NCBI GenBank assembly: GCA_903919615.1
Contig: CAIXIX010000605.1
Location: 1 to 32,309 of the forward strand
DNA length: 32,309 nucleotides
Direction: 5' to 3'
From: an uncultured Chthonomonas sp.
GTDB lineage: Bacteria; Armatimonadota; Chthonomonadetes; Chthonomonadales; Chthonomonadaceae
Part shown: piece after piece, positions 25,228 through 32,309 of the stretch
How the letters are laid out: each line of letters opens with the position of its first letter
Position numbering within the stretch: the first letter of the stretch is position 1
Program-made: the position numbers and the translations under genes
Notes under the pieces: generated by a model
Told to the model about the DNA's origin: nothing
Databases searched by the model: none
The model's input: the letters and a program-made list of their open reading frames with translations, nothing else

Positions 25228-26514
25228 TTACTTAATAGGTTCTCTGCCTTCCGGTGAGAGGAGCCACGCTTCATTGAACACCGCGTGTTTGATGCTTTCA
25301 CCGGGAGATCCGGACTTGCCGGGAGTAAATGTGTAGGTCGCGTGGATCAAGCCATCGTGTGCTTGAATTATCGATGGGTACGCAAATGTGCCGTATCCGG
25401 GCTTATCCTCGGCACGTTCCAGGTGTTTCTTGTACAGCCACGTTCGGCCCTCGTCTTCTGAAACGCTCACTGCGAGGCTGTGTCTGCCGTTCTCCGTGTC
25501 GTTGTTAATAACGACCCATCTGCCGCTCTTAAGTATCAGGCCCTCTACACCGGCGCCGGGATCCGGCAGTACGATGTCGTGGGCGAGCGTCCAGGTAACT
25601 CCATCGTCAGTAGACTCCGACTGCATAATGCGTTGGGGCGGCGGTCCATTGTCGCGGAAATAGGCAATTAAAGTCTTATCTTTCCTCTGCAATATGGAAG
25701 GCTGAACATTGCTTTGCCCGATGATGGGTGCGCTGCAGCTCCAGGTCGCGCCTTCATCATCCGTGTAGGCCACGAGCGAAAAATCGAAACCATCCGAGTA
25801 AAGGGGCAGAAGCAGACGCTTAACACCAGCTCTGGTCGTAATTAAAGTAGGATGGGCTCGCGTCATCCAGCCCAGACGCACGGCAAGCTTGTTATGCGCC
25901 TTTGCCTTCTGTACATCGAGCAGCTTTCTCATCTGATCAGCGCGCCCAGGCATTGCATTAGCCACGGGAGCCCATACTGCTTCAAGATCTTTATCAACAG
26001 CAGCCGGGAACTCGGGGCCTGGTTTCAGCAGAACGAGATCGCTAAGCTGCCAAACCGGGATCGTTCCCTGTTTCTGATAGGTAGAGCTGACCTTAACGCG
26101 AGTGATAGCGCTCTCCCACTCATTGTCTAAAATGGTTGAGTGGAAGAGCCATAATCTCTTTTTGGGGTCTACCCAGATACAAGGATTAGTGTCCGGGAAG
26201 CCAGGTGTATCGGAAACTACAAACTCCTTTTCCCAAACGTTCGAGCCCTTTTTGAGCCGAGAACCCATAACCGCGACATCGTCGGCATGTCTCTCTCCGG
26301 ATCCGCGGTACCAGACTGCAAACAGTCCACCATCGGGCATCTCGACGACACAGCTTCCATGATTGTGCTTATTGCTGAGCGGAAAGATCAGCTCACCTTT
26401 TAGACTCGGTTTCACATTTCCTGGCTCGGACATCGCCGTGGATACTCCTGGCATAGCCAGCATCATGGCGACAGCAATAACTGCGCCGAAACTCTGGCCG
26501 AAGCGGTAAACCAT
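25228..26514 (-). CDS. Secreted sialidase-like (BNR/Asp-box) protein
   Basis: 428 residues from ATG at 26514. This start is set by AAAGGGAG ending 6 bases upstream; longer in-frame starts lack support. The signal peptide is FGQSFGAVIAVAMMLAMPG...A. The fold is a six-bladed sialidase propeller: an early LSNKHNHGSCVVEMPDGGLF with FAVWYRGSGER, and three Asp boxes of the S/T-x-D-x-G-x-T-W type (TDDEGATW, STDDGVTW, SEDEGRTW). The Arg in 'WYRGSGER' and the later IIQAHDGLIHATYTF match the layout of exo-sialidase-like families that act on sugars or sugar acids, but these families are broad and the substrate is not sialic acid by default. Neighbours are GH28-like and propeller-barrel genes, which suggests a plant or microbial glycan. 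Confidence 0.83.
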   Translation of the reverse strand: MVYRFGQSFGAVIAVAMMLAMPGVSTAMSEPGNVKPSLKGELIFPLSNKHNHGSCVVEMPDGGLFAVWYRGSGERHADDVAVMGSRLKKGSNVWEKEFVVSDTPGFPDTNPCIWVDPKKRLWLFHSTILDNEWESAITRVKVSSTYQKQGTIPVWQLSDLVLLKPGPEFPAAVDKDLEAVWAPVANAMPGRADQMRKLLDVQKAKAHNKLAVRLGWMTRAHPTLITTRAGVKRLLLPLYSDGFDFSLVAYTDDEGATWSCSAPIIGQSNVQPSILQRKDKTLIAYFRDNGPPPQRIMQSESTDDGVTWTLAHDIVLPDPGAGVEGLILKSGRWVVINNDTENGRHSLAVSVSEDEGRTWLYKKHLERAEDKPGYGTFAYPSIIQAHDGLIHATYTFTPGKSGSPGESIKHAVFNEAWLLSPEGREPIK

Positions 26515-26520
26515 AAACAT

Positions 26521-26528
26521 CTCCCTTT
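26521..26528 (-). promoter_or_regulatory. Ribosome-binding site deciding the sialidase-like start
   Basis: AAAGGGAG on the minus strand, 6 bases before the ATG at 26514. Just upstream is a small 6-bp hairpin (cgcggc 26531-26536 with gccgcg 26542-26547). Confidence 0.6.
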
Positions 26529-26717
26529 GACGCGGCTGCTTGCCGCGCCTCAATTAAAACACATCTTGCGTGCACCCGATTGGCCTGTGCGAGCTGCGTC
26601 GCAGCAAGCAGAGACCCTACCATTTGGAAGCCACCCTTGTAACGTTTGAGCCTTTTGGGTTCGGTTCGCCCGAGAATCAGCATCGGCGTGCACGAACCAA
26701 CCTCTCCTGTTCTCAAG

Positions 26718-28307
26718 TTAATCCGTCGCAGCCTTTGCCTTTGGACCGAATCGATAGTGGTGGCCGGCCTCTCCAGCGAAGGTGTCTCCATACATCATTC
26801 GAACAGCTCCCCAACACACAATCGGAGTAACGGCAAAAACAACTACTCCTGTTGTGAGCCACCGCTTCATCAATGGCGCGTAGCTCGGGGCTTGCATTAT
26901 CTTTGTCTCTCGCGGTTTCCTTGTCCAAAACACGAGCATCAGGCTGCAAAGGAGGCCGTTTACGAAGATAGTTCCTTCCGTAACCAGGCGCACCTTATCA
27001 AACGCCACGAGCGCCTTCATAAAGTTGGCGACGATCATCCACCACATGAGTCCGAGATAGAGAAGCTGTGCTTTTCCATAAGACGTGACGGGCACAAACG
27101 CTAGAGGACGCTTGAGATGCTCGCGAATTAGGAGAAGGAAAGTCACCGCAAGTAAGAAGTAAAACAGATCGAACCATCCGGGCGTCGTCAGGAAGTAGAG
27201 CTGCGGCTTTATGGCCTTGGCATCCATCCAGTCTTGCACCTCTTTCCACATGTTCAGGTACGTGAGTAGCAGAAGGAGGAATGCCACACAGGCTGCATTA
27301 TAGACCCTTGGAACTTCTGGCTCGTCGGTCACCTTCGGGGCGGTCTTTACAAGTATCAGCATGGATGCGGCCTGGGCAAGTCCGTTCATAAAGCCATAAC
27401 TCTGCTCGAGAACGCTGTGCCAGTTGGTTGGATAGTCATGCGTTATCTTAACTTCTATGAGCTTAAAGAGCACGCCGATCGAAAAAGCCATTCCGCCGAG
27501 GATGCCCGTGACTACCGCAGATAGGAGAACGCCGCTGAGTTTGCTTCGATGCAGGTAGTAGAACATCCCCGCAGTCAGGCCGACGTTGCCGGCCCAGCAA
27601 TCACTCTTGCCAGGAAGCATCGATGCGTTGATGCCAAACACTTTGTGCAGTCCGACGACTGTAAGGAAACCGACCCACCACCCAACAGACATTACCAGCA
27701 GCATTCGCTCTGCCCAATCGAGCCTGCGTCTGATTACACCCCGTATAAGGAGCACCGCAATGGCGAGTGCGGCGGAGATCCAGTCTGTATCGAACCAGTC
27801 GAGGGGATCGTGCTTCTTGTATATCGGGTTGGAATAGACAAAGTGGTTCTGAATTAGCTCTGAACACCACCAAGTGAGAAAGATGATTGCAAGCGGTATA
27901 AAGAACTGACGTAGGCGTTCTCGAGAGAGGAAAGCAGCTAGAGCGGTGCCTGCTCCGCCAACTGCGCCCCAGAGGAAGCCAACGGCTGCAAGACAGAAGA
28001 AACCGTAGAGTACCGTTTCGTTTTGACCTGAGTGAGTGTAGGCGATCGCTACCATGTAGGCAATACAGGCGCCGATAGACCAGCCTATGGCGCCGAACAC
28101 GCCGAAATAGGCGACGCGGTCCATCCAGTCCTGTCGGCGAGAGATAAGTACTGCCGCCATCGCAGCAAGCGCTCCTGGCAGCGCCGCGCCCCATTGGTGC
28201 CCGAAGTTTCCGCGGATTCCCCAGCCGATAGATAGCGAGAGGCCAACGAAGAGGTAGGTCCGTAGACGCGAGGGCGATGCGCCATCGGCACCTGCTATTT
28301 CCGACAT
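26718..28307 (-). CDS. Polytopic membrane protein of unknown function
   Basis: 529 residues with about 12 hydrophobic helices; ATG at 28307 is preceded by GGAG six bases upstream. The N-terminal SIGWGIRGNFGHQWGAALPG is striking because charged, Trp and Gly residues are conserved inside the first helices. I recall similar 'GWGIRG-GH-GA' membrane proteins from Planctomycetes and Bacteroidetes, where their function is also unknown. Other notable parts are NHFVYSNPIYKKHDPLDWFDTDW, a loop with several Asp/Lys, and LPGKSDCWAGNVGLTAGM. The C-terminal tail is polar (FGPKAKAATD). It lies between the GH28-like and sialidase-like genes on the same strand, so it may move or modify a glycan product across the membrane; this is inference from context only. 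Confidence 0.8.
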   Translation of the reverse strand: MSEIAGADGASPSRLRTYLFVGLSLSIGWGIRGNFGHQWGAALPGALAAMAAVLISRRQDWMDRVAYFGVFGAIGWSIGACIAYMVAIAYTHSGQNETVLYGFFCLAAVGFLWGAVGGAGTALAAFLSRERLRQFFIPLAIIFLTWWCSELIQNHFVYSNPIYKKHDPLDWFDTDWISAALAIAVLLIRGVIRRRLDWAERMLLVMSVGWWVGFLTVVGLHKVFGINASMLPGKSDCWAGNVGLTAGMFYYLHRSKLSGVLLSAVVTGILGGMAFSIGVLFKLIEVKITHDYPTNWHSVLEQSYGFMNGLAQAASMLILVKTAPKVTDEPEVPRVYNAACVAFLLLLLTYLNMWKEVQDWMDAKAIKPQLYFLTTPGWFDLFYFLLAVTFLLLIREHLKRPLAFVPVTSYGKAQLLYLGLMWWMIVANFMKALVAFDKVRLVTEGTIFVNGLLCSLMLVFWTRKPRETKIMQAPSYAPLMKRWLTTGVVVFAVTPIVCWGAVRMMYGDTFAGEAGHHYRFGPKAKAATD

Positions 28308-28332
28308 GACTTGCTCCGAACAGTCTTTGCGT

Positions 28333-28366
28333 GACAGAATTGTGGCCAGTGCACCACAATTCTGTC
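28333..28366. repeat. 13-bp perfect inverted repeat upstream of the membrane-protein gene
   Basis: gacagaattgtgg (28333-28345) and ccacaattctgtc (28354-28366) form perfect arms around an 8-base centre, ccagtgca. It begins 26 bases upstream of the ATG at 28307. There is no T-run on either strand, so an operator or RNA hairpin is more likely than a terminator. Confidence 0.75.
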
Positions 28367-28493
28367 CATTTCTCTGCAGTTCAAATTCGGTTAGCTGCGC
28401 TGGTTATCCTGCGGCATCTGCGAATAATCAGACATTCTGACTCGGTCAGCAGTAGACCAAACTGCAAAAGCTTTATTCAGTTATGAATGCACA

Positions 28494-30104
28494 TCAATTC
28501 ATACGAAGAACAGACTGAGGCGCACCGTCGGTGAGGCTAAATGTTGCGTTATCCACGCCAAAGCGGTTTACCCGAATGTTCTTGCAGCGCTTACCCCGGA
28601 TACTGCAAATCCATGCGTCGGCCTGGGTTTCCAAGGAATTGACGATCATGTTCGTGCTATTAACTACTTCAGCAGATGGAGAATGCGGAACGATCCATGT
28701 GCTCAATCCTGATATCCGCACTCCGTCTGTGTCTTGAATCCAAACAGGAAGCTTAGGCGTGGAAGCAGATGATGGTGACGGCGGAGCCTGGTTCCAATCG
28801 ACTTTCCGATCGTCCAAAACGCTAAGTCGCCAGAACTCGGTCTTGCATTGCAGATTTATGTCTCTCAATGTCAGTTTTCGTACATGTCGAACGTACAATC
28901 CGTCGGCAGGCAGTGGGCCAAACATATCCGGATCCGGATATTCCTTAGTCTGCTCCGGCACGGCATAACCTGGTGGGGCAAGCATGTTGGCGCCGGTATA
29001 ACGAATCCGGAAATCAGTGAGCGAAACGTCTTCGATATCACTGCCCGGAATGCCTGAAAGCATACAAGGCTGGGAGGCATCTTCAACAACAACGTGCGAG
29101 ATCGAGACATTGCGAAGGCTGCCGGGTTGCGGTGTGGGCATGTCTCGCCCCCTGTTTCCTAACCTCACAAATACGGGGCTTCTAACAAAGAACATGCTCA
29201 CATTTGAAATTGTCACCCCTGCAATGTTTGCGCCATCTACCGATTCGAGCGCAATACCGCTTGATGCCGGCGCTACCCGAGCGAGACCGCACATCACGCA
29301 GTTATCCAGAGCAATATGCTGGAAGTCGCTACCTGTCTCTGTTCCGATCTTAAAGCAGTTGCAATATGTCGATAGAAAACAGTTCGAAATGACCACGTTA
29401 TCGCAAGAGCGATGCTCGCCGAGCGAATAGCTCGATTTTAGAACGATGGCGTCGTCCTCACACTCGATGTGGCAATTGGATATTCTAATGTTTCTGCAAG
29501 AGTCGGGGTCAATTCCATCTGCAAGGCCATGCAGGATCGTCACTCCCTCAATCTCAACATAGTCGGTCCCAATAAGGCTGATGTTGTAATTGGGGGCGTT
29601 CTTAATGGTGATGCCCTGAATCTTGATGAACTGGCAGCGTTTTAGGGCAATCGGTTTTGGGCCTAACCTTTGTACAAAATTGGAATCGATCTGTCCCTCT
29701 CCAACAATAGATACGTGTGAGATATCTTCACCCCAGATCAATGCAAGATGGAAAAACGAGGTCTCTCTGTCGGAAGCGTTCTTGAAGCCAAGCACTTCTG
29801 GGGGATCGTAGGCAGCGAGGCTCCTAATGCCTTTAATCGTGGAACCTGCCTGCAGTCTCAGGGTGATATTCGATTTCAGATGAATGGATCCTGTTAGATA
29901 CGTGCCTGCAGGAAACACCACATCGCCGCCGCCGCGCGCAGCGATCCCATCGATGGCACTTTGGATCGCAGTCGTGTCAATAGACTTACCATCTCCGGCA
30001 GCGCCATAGCTGCGGACAGTGGTTTGCTCCTGGCAATAACAGATAGTGCCAGAGCATGTAAGGCACAGGCTGCAGAGAAGCAACATTAGTGAGAGGCGCA
30101 TCAT
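28494..30104 (-). CDS. Secreted GH28-like right-handed beta-helix protein
   Basis: 536 residues with a Sec signal peptide (about 1-24). GH28 enzymes hydrolyse polygalacturonan and related pectins outside the cell. Evidence: TTVRSYGAAGDGKSIDTTAI with VVFPAGTYLTGSIHLKSNITL at the front, as in all pectinase-like beta-helices, and the active-site region LADGIDPDSCRNIRISNCHI (Asp196, Asp199) with CEDDAIVLKS (Asp217, Asp218). The place where GH28 normally has G-H-G reads STYCNCFKIGTET, so the conserved His is Cys248 here; this is a known look of divergent bacterial GH28-like proteins, and the activity may differ. The gene begins 24 bases after the stop of the KimA-like gene, so it is likely co-transcribed. 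Regulation may involve the promoter at 32111. Confidence 0.87.
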   Translation of the reverse strand: MMRLSLMLLLCSLCLTCSGTICYCQEQTTVRSYGAAGDGKSIDTTAIQSAIDGIAARGGGDVVFPAGTYLTGSIHLKSNITLRLQAGSTIKGIRSLAAYDPPEVLGFKNASDRETSFFHLALIWGEDISHVSIVGEGQIDSNFVQRLGPKPIALKRCQFIKIQGITIKNAPNYNISLIGTDYVEIEGVTILHGLADGIDPDSCRNIRISNCHIECEDDAIVLKSSYSLGEHRSCDNVVISNCFLSTYCNCFKIGTETGSDFQHIALDNCVMCGLARVAPASSGIALESVDGANIAGVTISNVSMFFVRSPVFVRLGNRGRDMPTPQPGSLRNVSISHVVVEDASQPCMLSGIPGSDIEDVSLTDFRIRYTGANMLAPPGYAVPEQTKEYPDPDMFGPLPADGLYVRHVRKLTLRDINLQCKTEFWRLSVLDDRKVDWNQAPPSPSSASTPKLPVWIQDTDGVRISGLSTWIVPHSPSAEVVNSTNMIVNSLETQADAWICSIRGKRCKNIRVNRFGVDNATFSLTDGAPQSVLRMN

Positions 30105-30128
30105 TGAACCATCGTTTCTATTCTCGAA

Positions 30129-32033
30129 TCATTTGCCCGACGTGCCCGTGTCTGGAGAAACATACCACGGCACGCTAATTACAACGACCCGCCGGTCTCC
30201 ATGCAAGAGCAGCGCAGCCTTCAACCACGCTGCGCGCTGATTGTGAAGCGGGTACTGATACCAGTGCGTTTCTATCAGTTCGGGAACGATGACCGCGATT
30301 GGCTGATCAGGATTGTTCCGCTTTAGCACACTGATATAGTTGATAAATGGATTGAACAGGCGTCGATACGGTGACTCGACGACTTCCAGAGGAATATCAT
30401 TGCGACCATCGGCTTTCAGCGGACCTCGCACATACGTGTCCCAGTTGGTCCGCAAGTTTGCGGTAATTTCCGCATCGGTGCCGATATGCACTGCGTGTAC
30501 CTGGGAGGACATCTGAAGGGCGAACCGCAGTCCTTTCTCAGTAGTTGTATCCCAGCACTTTACTGGCACAACCACGATGGGCTCGTGCATAGCGCTCAAG
30601 TCGAGCGGTCGAGCGCACTTCGTCTCGTTCGCAACATACCCGTAATGGGTACGAACCTTTAGGAAAACCAGTACAAATGCAGGAACGATGAGCGTTGTTA
30701 TCCATGCTCCTTCAGCAAATTTCGCGACCAGAATGATGACAAGAGCGACCGCAGTCGCAATCGCGCCGAGGCCATTAATGAACATGTGCCCACGATGCCT
30801 GCCTTCGCCGTTACGCTTCCAGTGAATTACCATTCCTGCCTGCGACAGGGTGAAAGCAAGGAAGGCTCCGATTGCGAAGAGGGGAATCAGCCGATCCGTT
30901 ATGCCTCCGAAGACAATCAGCAGCAGCGCAGAGAACAGCGTGAGGATGGATATGCCCAGGGTGTAAACCAGACGTCTGCCCCGGTTCTCAAATGCGTGAG
31001 GTAGGTAGTCGTCCCGGGCAATCAGGCGGCACAGCCGTGGGAAATCAGCAAAGCTTGTATTGGCAGAAAGACATAGAACTGAGAGGACACCGCCAATAGT
31101 AATGTAGTAGAAAATTCCGCGCCCGCAAACGGCCGAAATCAGCATCGAGAGGATGCTCTGATACGATGGGCTGTCCGGGTCTGTGGCCATGATCCCATAG
31201 GCATGTGCAACATAGGCGATGCCGGCGAGCAGCACTCCGAGGATGGCAACAATTGCTCCAAGTGTCTTCTGCGCATTCCTCACTGCCGGTGCGGTAAAGG
31301 CAGACACGCCATTGCTCACGGCCTCGACGCCTGTCATAGCGGTACATCCGCTGGCAAAAGCGCGGAGAAGTATCCACATGCCAACAGTGGCAGCAGATGG
31401 CGACAACGATGGGGTAGGGAAAGGAGTTACCGGGATCGGGTGGCCGTGCGACAGGATCGTTTTCCAGATGCCAATCACCAGAACCACCAGAAGAGTAACT
31501 GTAAACAGATAAGTGGGGATCGCAAATGCAAGCCCTGATTCACGAGTTCCACGCAGATTAACGAACGCGACAAGGCCGAGAATGAGCAGACAGACACCCA
31601 GAATGTGAGGATGAAGTGCTGGCACTGCGGAGACGAGGGCGCCTACTCCCGCTGCGATCCCGACGGCGACGTTAAGCACATAGTCCAGCAATAGTGCAGC
31701 GCCTGCGAGTAAGCCAAACTTTGGCCCGAGATTTTCGGAGGCGACCGTATACGAGCCTCCGCCACCCGGATATGCCGATATAGTCTGCCGGTACGAGAAG
31801 TAAAGCACTAACAACAAAGCAAGAATGACAGCGCTAATCGGCCCAATATAGTTGAGCCCCATCATCCCAAGCGGGAGAAGTATTGTTAAAGCCGACTCGG
31901 GGCCATAGGCAGCAGAGGACAAGGCATCCAGGCCAAGCATGGGAATGCCGGCAAAGACACCAACTTTCTGATCCTCCTCGTCCTGACTGGCAAGGGGAGT
32001 TCCAAACAACCAGTCTGTTAGGGAACGGGGCAT
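30129..32033 (-). CDS. APC-superfamily permease, KimA-like (probable potassium or amino-acid transporter)
   Basis: 634 residues; ATG at 32033. About 12 transmembrane helices are followed by a soluble C-terminal domain (about 470-634). N-terminal LGLDALSSAAYGPESALTIL and YPGGGGSYTVASENLG are the signature parts of the KimA/YdaO and related APC permeases. The soluble end (EPIVVVPVKCWDTTTEKGLRF, VHIGTDAEI and PIAVIVPELI) resembles the universal-stress-like cytosolic domain of KimA, which in Bacillus binds c-di-AMP. Potassium uptake with protons is therefore the best guess, but amino-acid transporters share the fold. The leader does not show a recognisable c-di-AMP riboswitch. A promoter lies at 32111-32139. 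Confidence 0.88.
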   Translation of the reverse strand: MPRSLTDWLFGTPLASQDEEDQKVGVFAGIPMLGLDALSSAAYGPESALTILLPLGMMGLNYIGPISAVILALLLVLYFSYRQTISAYPGGGGSYTVASENLGPKFGLLAGAALLLDYVLNVAVGIAAGVGALVSAVPALHPHILGVCLLILGLVAFVNLRGTRESGLAFAIPTYLFTVTLLVVLVIGIWKTILSHGHPIPVTPFPTPSLSPSAATVGMWILLRAFASGCTAMTGVEAVSNGVSAFTAPAVRNAQKTLGAIVAILGVLLAGIAYVAHAYGIMATDPDSPSYQSILSMLISAVCGRGIFYYITIGGVLSVLCLSANTSFADFPRLCRLIARDDYLPHAFENRGRRLVYTLGISILTLFSALLLIVFGGITDRLIPLFAIGAFLAFTLSQAGMVIHWKRNGEGRHRGHMFINGLGAIATAVALVIILVAKFAEGAWITTLIVPAFVLVFLKVRTHYGYVANETKCARPLDLSAMHEPIVVVPVKCWDTTTEKGLRFALQMSSQVHAVHIGTDAEITANLRTNWDTYVRGPLKADGRNDIPLEVVESPYRRLFNPFINYISVLKRNNPDQPIAVIVPELIETHWYQYPLHNQRAAWLKAALLLHGDRRVVVISVPWYVSPDTGTSGK

Positions 32034-32110
32034 TCGATGTATATGTCCTCTGTGTGCGGTATAAGTCGCGCTCTGGCTACGGAGGAAGCTGCGAAGCCAA
32101 TCCTATCCAC

Positions 32111-32139
32111 GTTATACATGGGGCGAACAATATAGACAA
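32111..32139 (-). promoter_or_regulatory. Promoter candidate for the KimA-like/GH28 unit
   Basis: On the minus strand TTGTCT (32134-32139), a 17-base spacer and TATAAC (32111-32116) sit at optimal spacing. The transcript would start near 32104, leaving a leader of about 70 bases. Confidence 0.55.
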
Positions 32140-32143
32140 CCTA

Positions 32144-32309
32144 TTATGCGCGACCAAGCGAAGTAATTGAAATGGTGAGTCTGAATGTCATGGGTGCGTT
32201 GCTGCCCGGGGTTGGGATTTCTGTTTTGGTTTGTCGTCGATGGGCTTGCGCTTCGACATTACGTGTTTCACCGTGATAGTGGCTTTTCAGGTCTCCGCAG
32301 TTCTGAGCT
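32144..32309 (-). other. Unassigned window end with a short open frame
   Basis: The last 276 bases hold no gene I can support. On the minus strand one frame stays open from the edge for 54 codons and stops at 32144-32146 (it contains GETRNVEAQAHRRQTK). It is too short to call, and could be the end of an unseen gene or noise. A small hairpin gtcga/tcgac lies at about 32235-32256. Confidence 0.25.

Noticed and set aside
27601-28359. 252-residue open frame on the minus strand
   Set aside because: Alternative frame of the membrane-protein gene; composition rich in Arg, Ser and His, as expected for a shadow frame.
32034-32309. c-di-AMP (ydaO-type) riboswitch before the KimA-like gene
   Set aside because: Searched the minus-strand leader for the conserved riboswitch segments and saw none; the predicted leader is also too short.
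1-32309. CRISPR arrays, tRNA/rRNA genes, insertion sequences
   Set aside because: No regular direct repeats, no cloverleaf-like sequence and no transposase reading frame were seen.

Overview
The window looks like chromosomal DNA from a free-living, probably soil- or plant-associated bacterium. The best taxonomic clue is the prepilin gene at 19499-20323. Its N-terminal helix followed by a '[19 protein letters not shown]' segment and a C-terminal H-X9-DG motif is the style I associate with Armatimonadota (DUF1559-type prepilins). This is family knowledge plus inference; no rRNA or tRNA is visible to confirm it. No insertion sequence, phage gene or CRISPR array was found. All 19 protein genes are intact except lon, which is cut by the window edge.

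Layout. 1-512: end of lon, then a strong terminator. 584-858: a leader with two good promoters and a long inverted repeat, before a small membrane-anchored protein (859-1383). 1596-3323: a GNAT acetyltransferase and leuB. 3401-11768, minus strand: read from the top, a small unknown protein, a penicillin-acylase-type (S45) amidase, a C45 autoproteolytic acyltransferase/hydrolase, a GH106-type alpha-L-rhamnosidase and a two-domain GNAT protein. 12019-16044, plus strand and divergent from them: a 1341-residue Pls/PosA-type single-module NRPS with adenylation and carrier domains, six predicted membrane segments and three tandem left-handed-beta-helix-like domains. This is the architecture of epsilon-poly-L-lysine synthetase. 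16228-19343: a tightly overlapping sugar-type ABC importer (permease, Tat-type binding protein, permease) with no ATPase gene. 19499-20709: a DUF1559 prepilin and a small membrane protein. 20804-25181: two tail-to-tail paralogues that join a beta-propeller to an alpha-helical domain, separated by a bidirectional terminator. 25228-32033, minus strand: read from the top, a KimA-like APC permease, a GH28-like protein, an unknown polytopic membrane protein and a sialidase-like protein.

Two themes emerge. The first is extracellular plant-polysaccharide processing: GH106, GH28-like, a sialidase-like propeller, two propeller-barrel proteins and a carbohydrate importer together suggest a pectin/rhamnogalacturonan-type diet. 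The second, and the most unusual, is a putative cationic poly(amino acid) synthetase facing two unrelated autoprocessing N-terminal-nucleophile amidases. My manual reading of the adenylation pocket resembles the lysine-type code. I infer a possible polymer synthesis and tailoring/degradation locus; this is a hypothesis, not shown by sequence alone.
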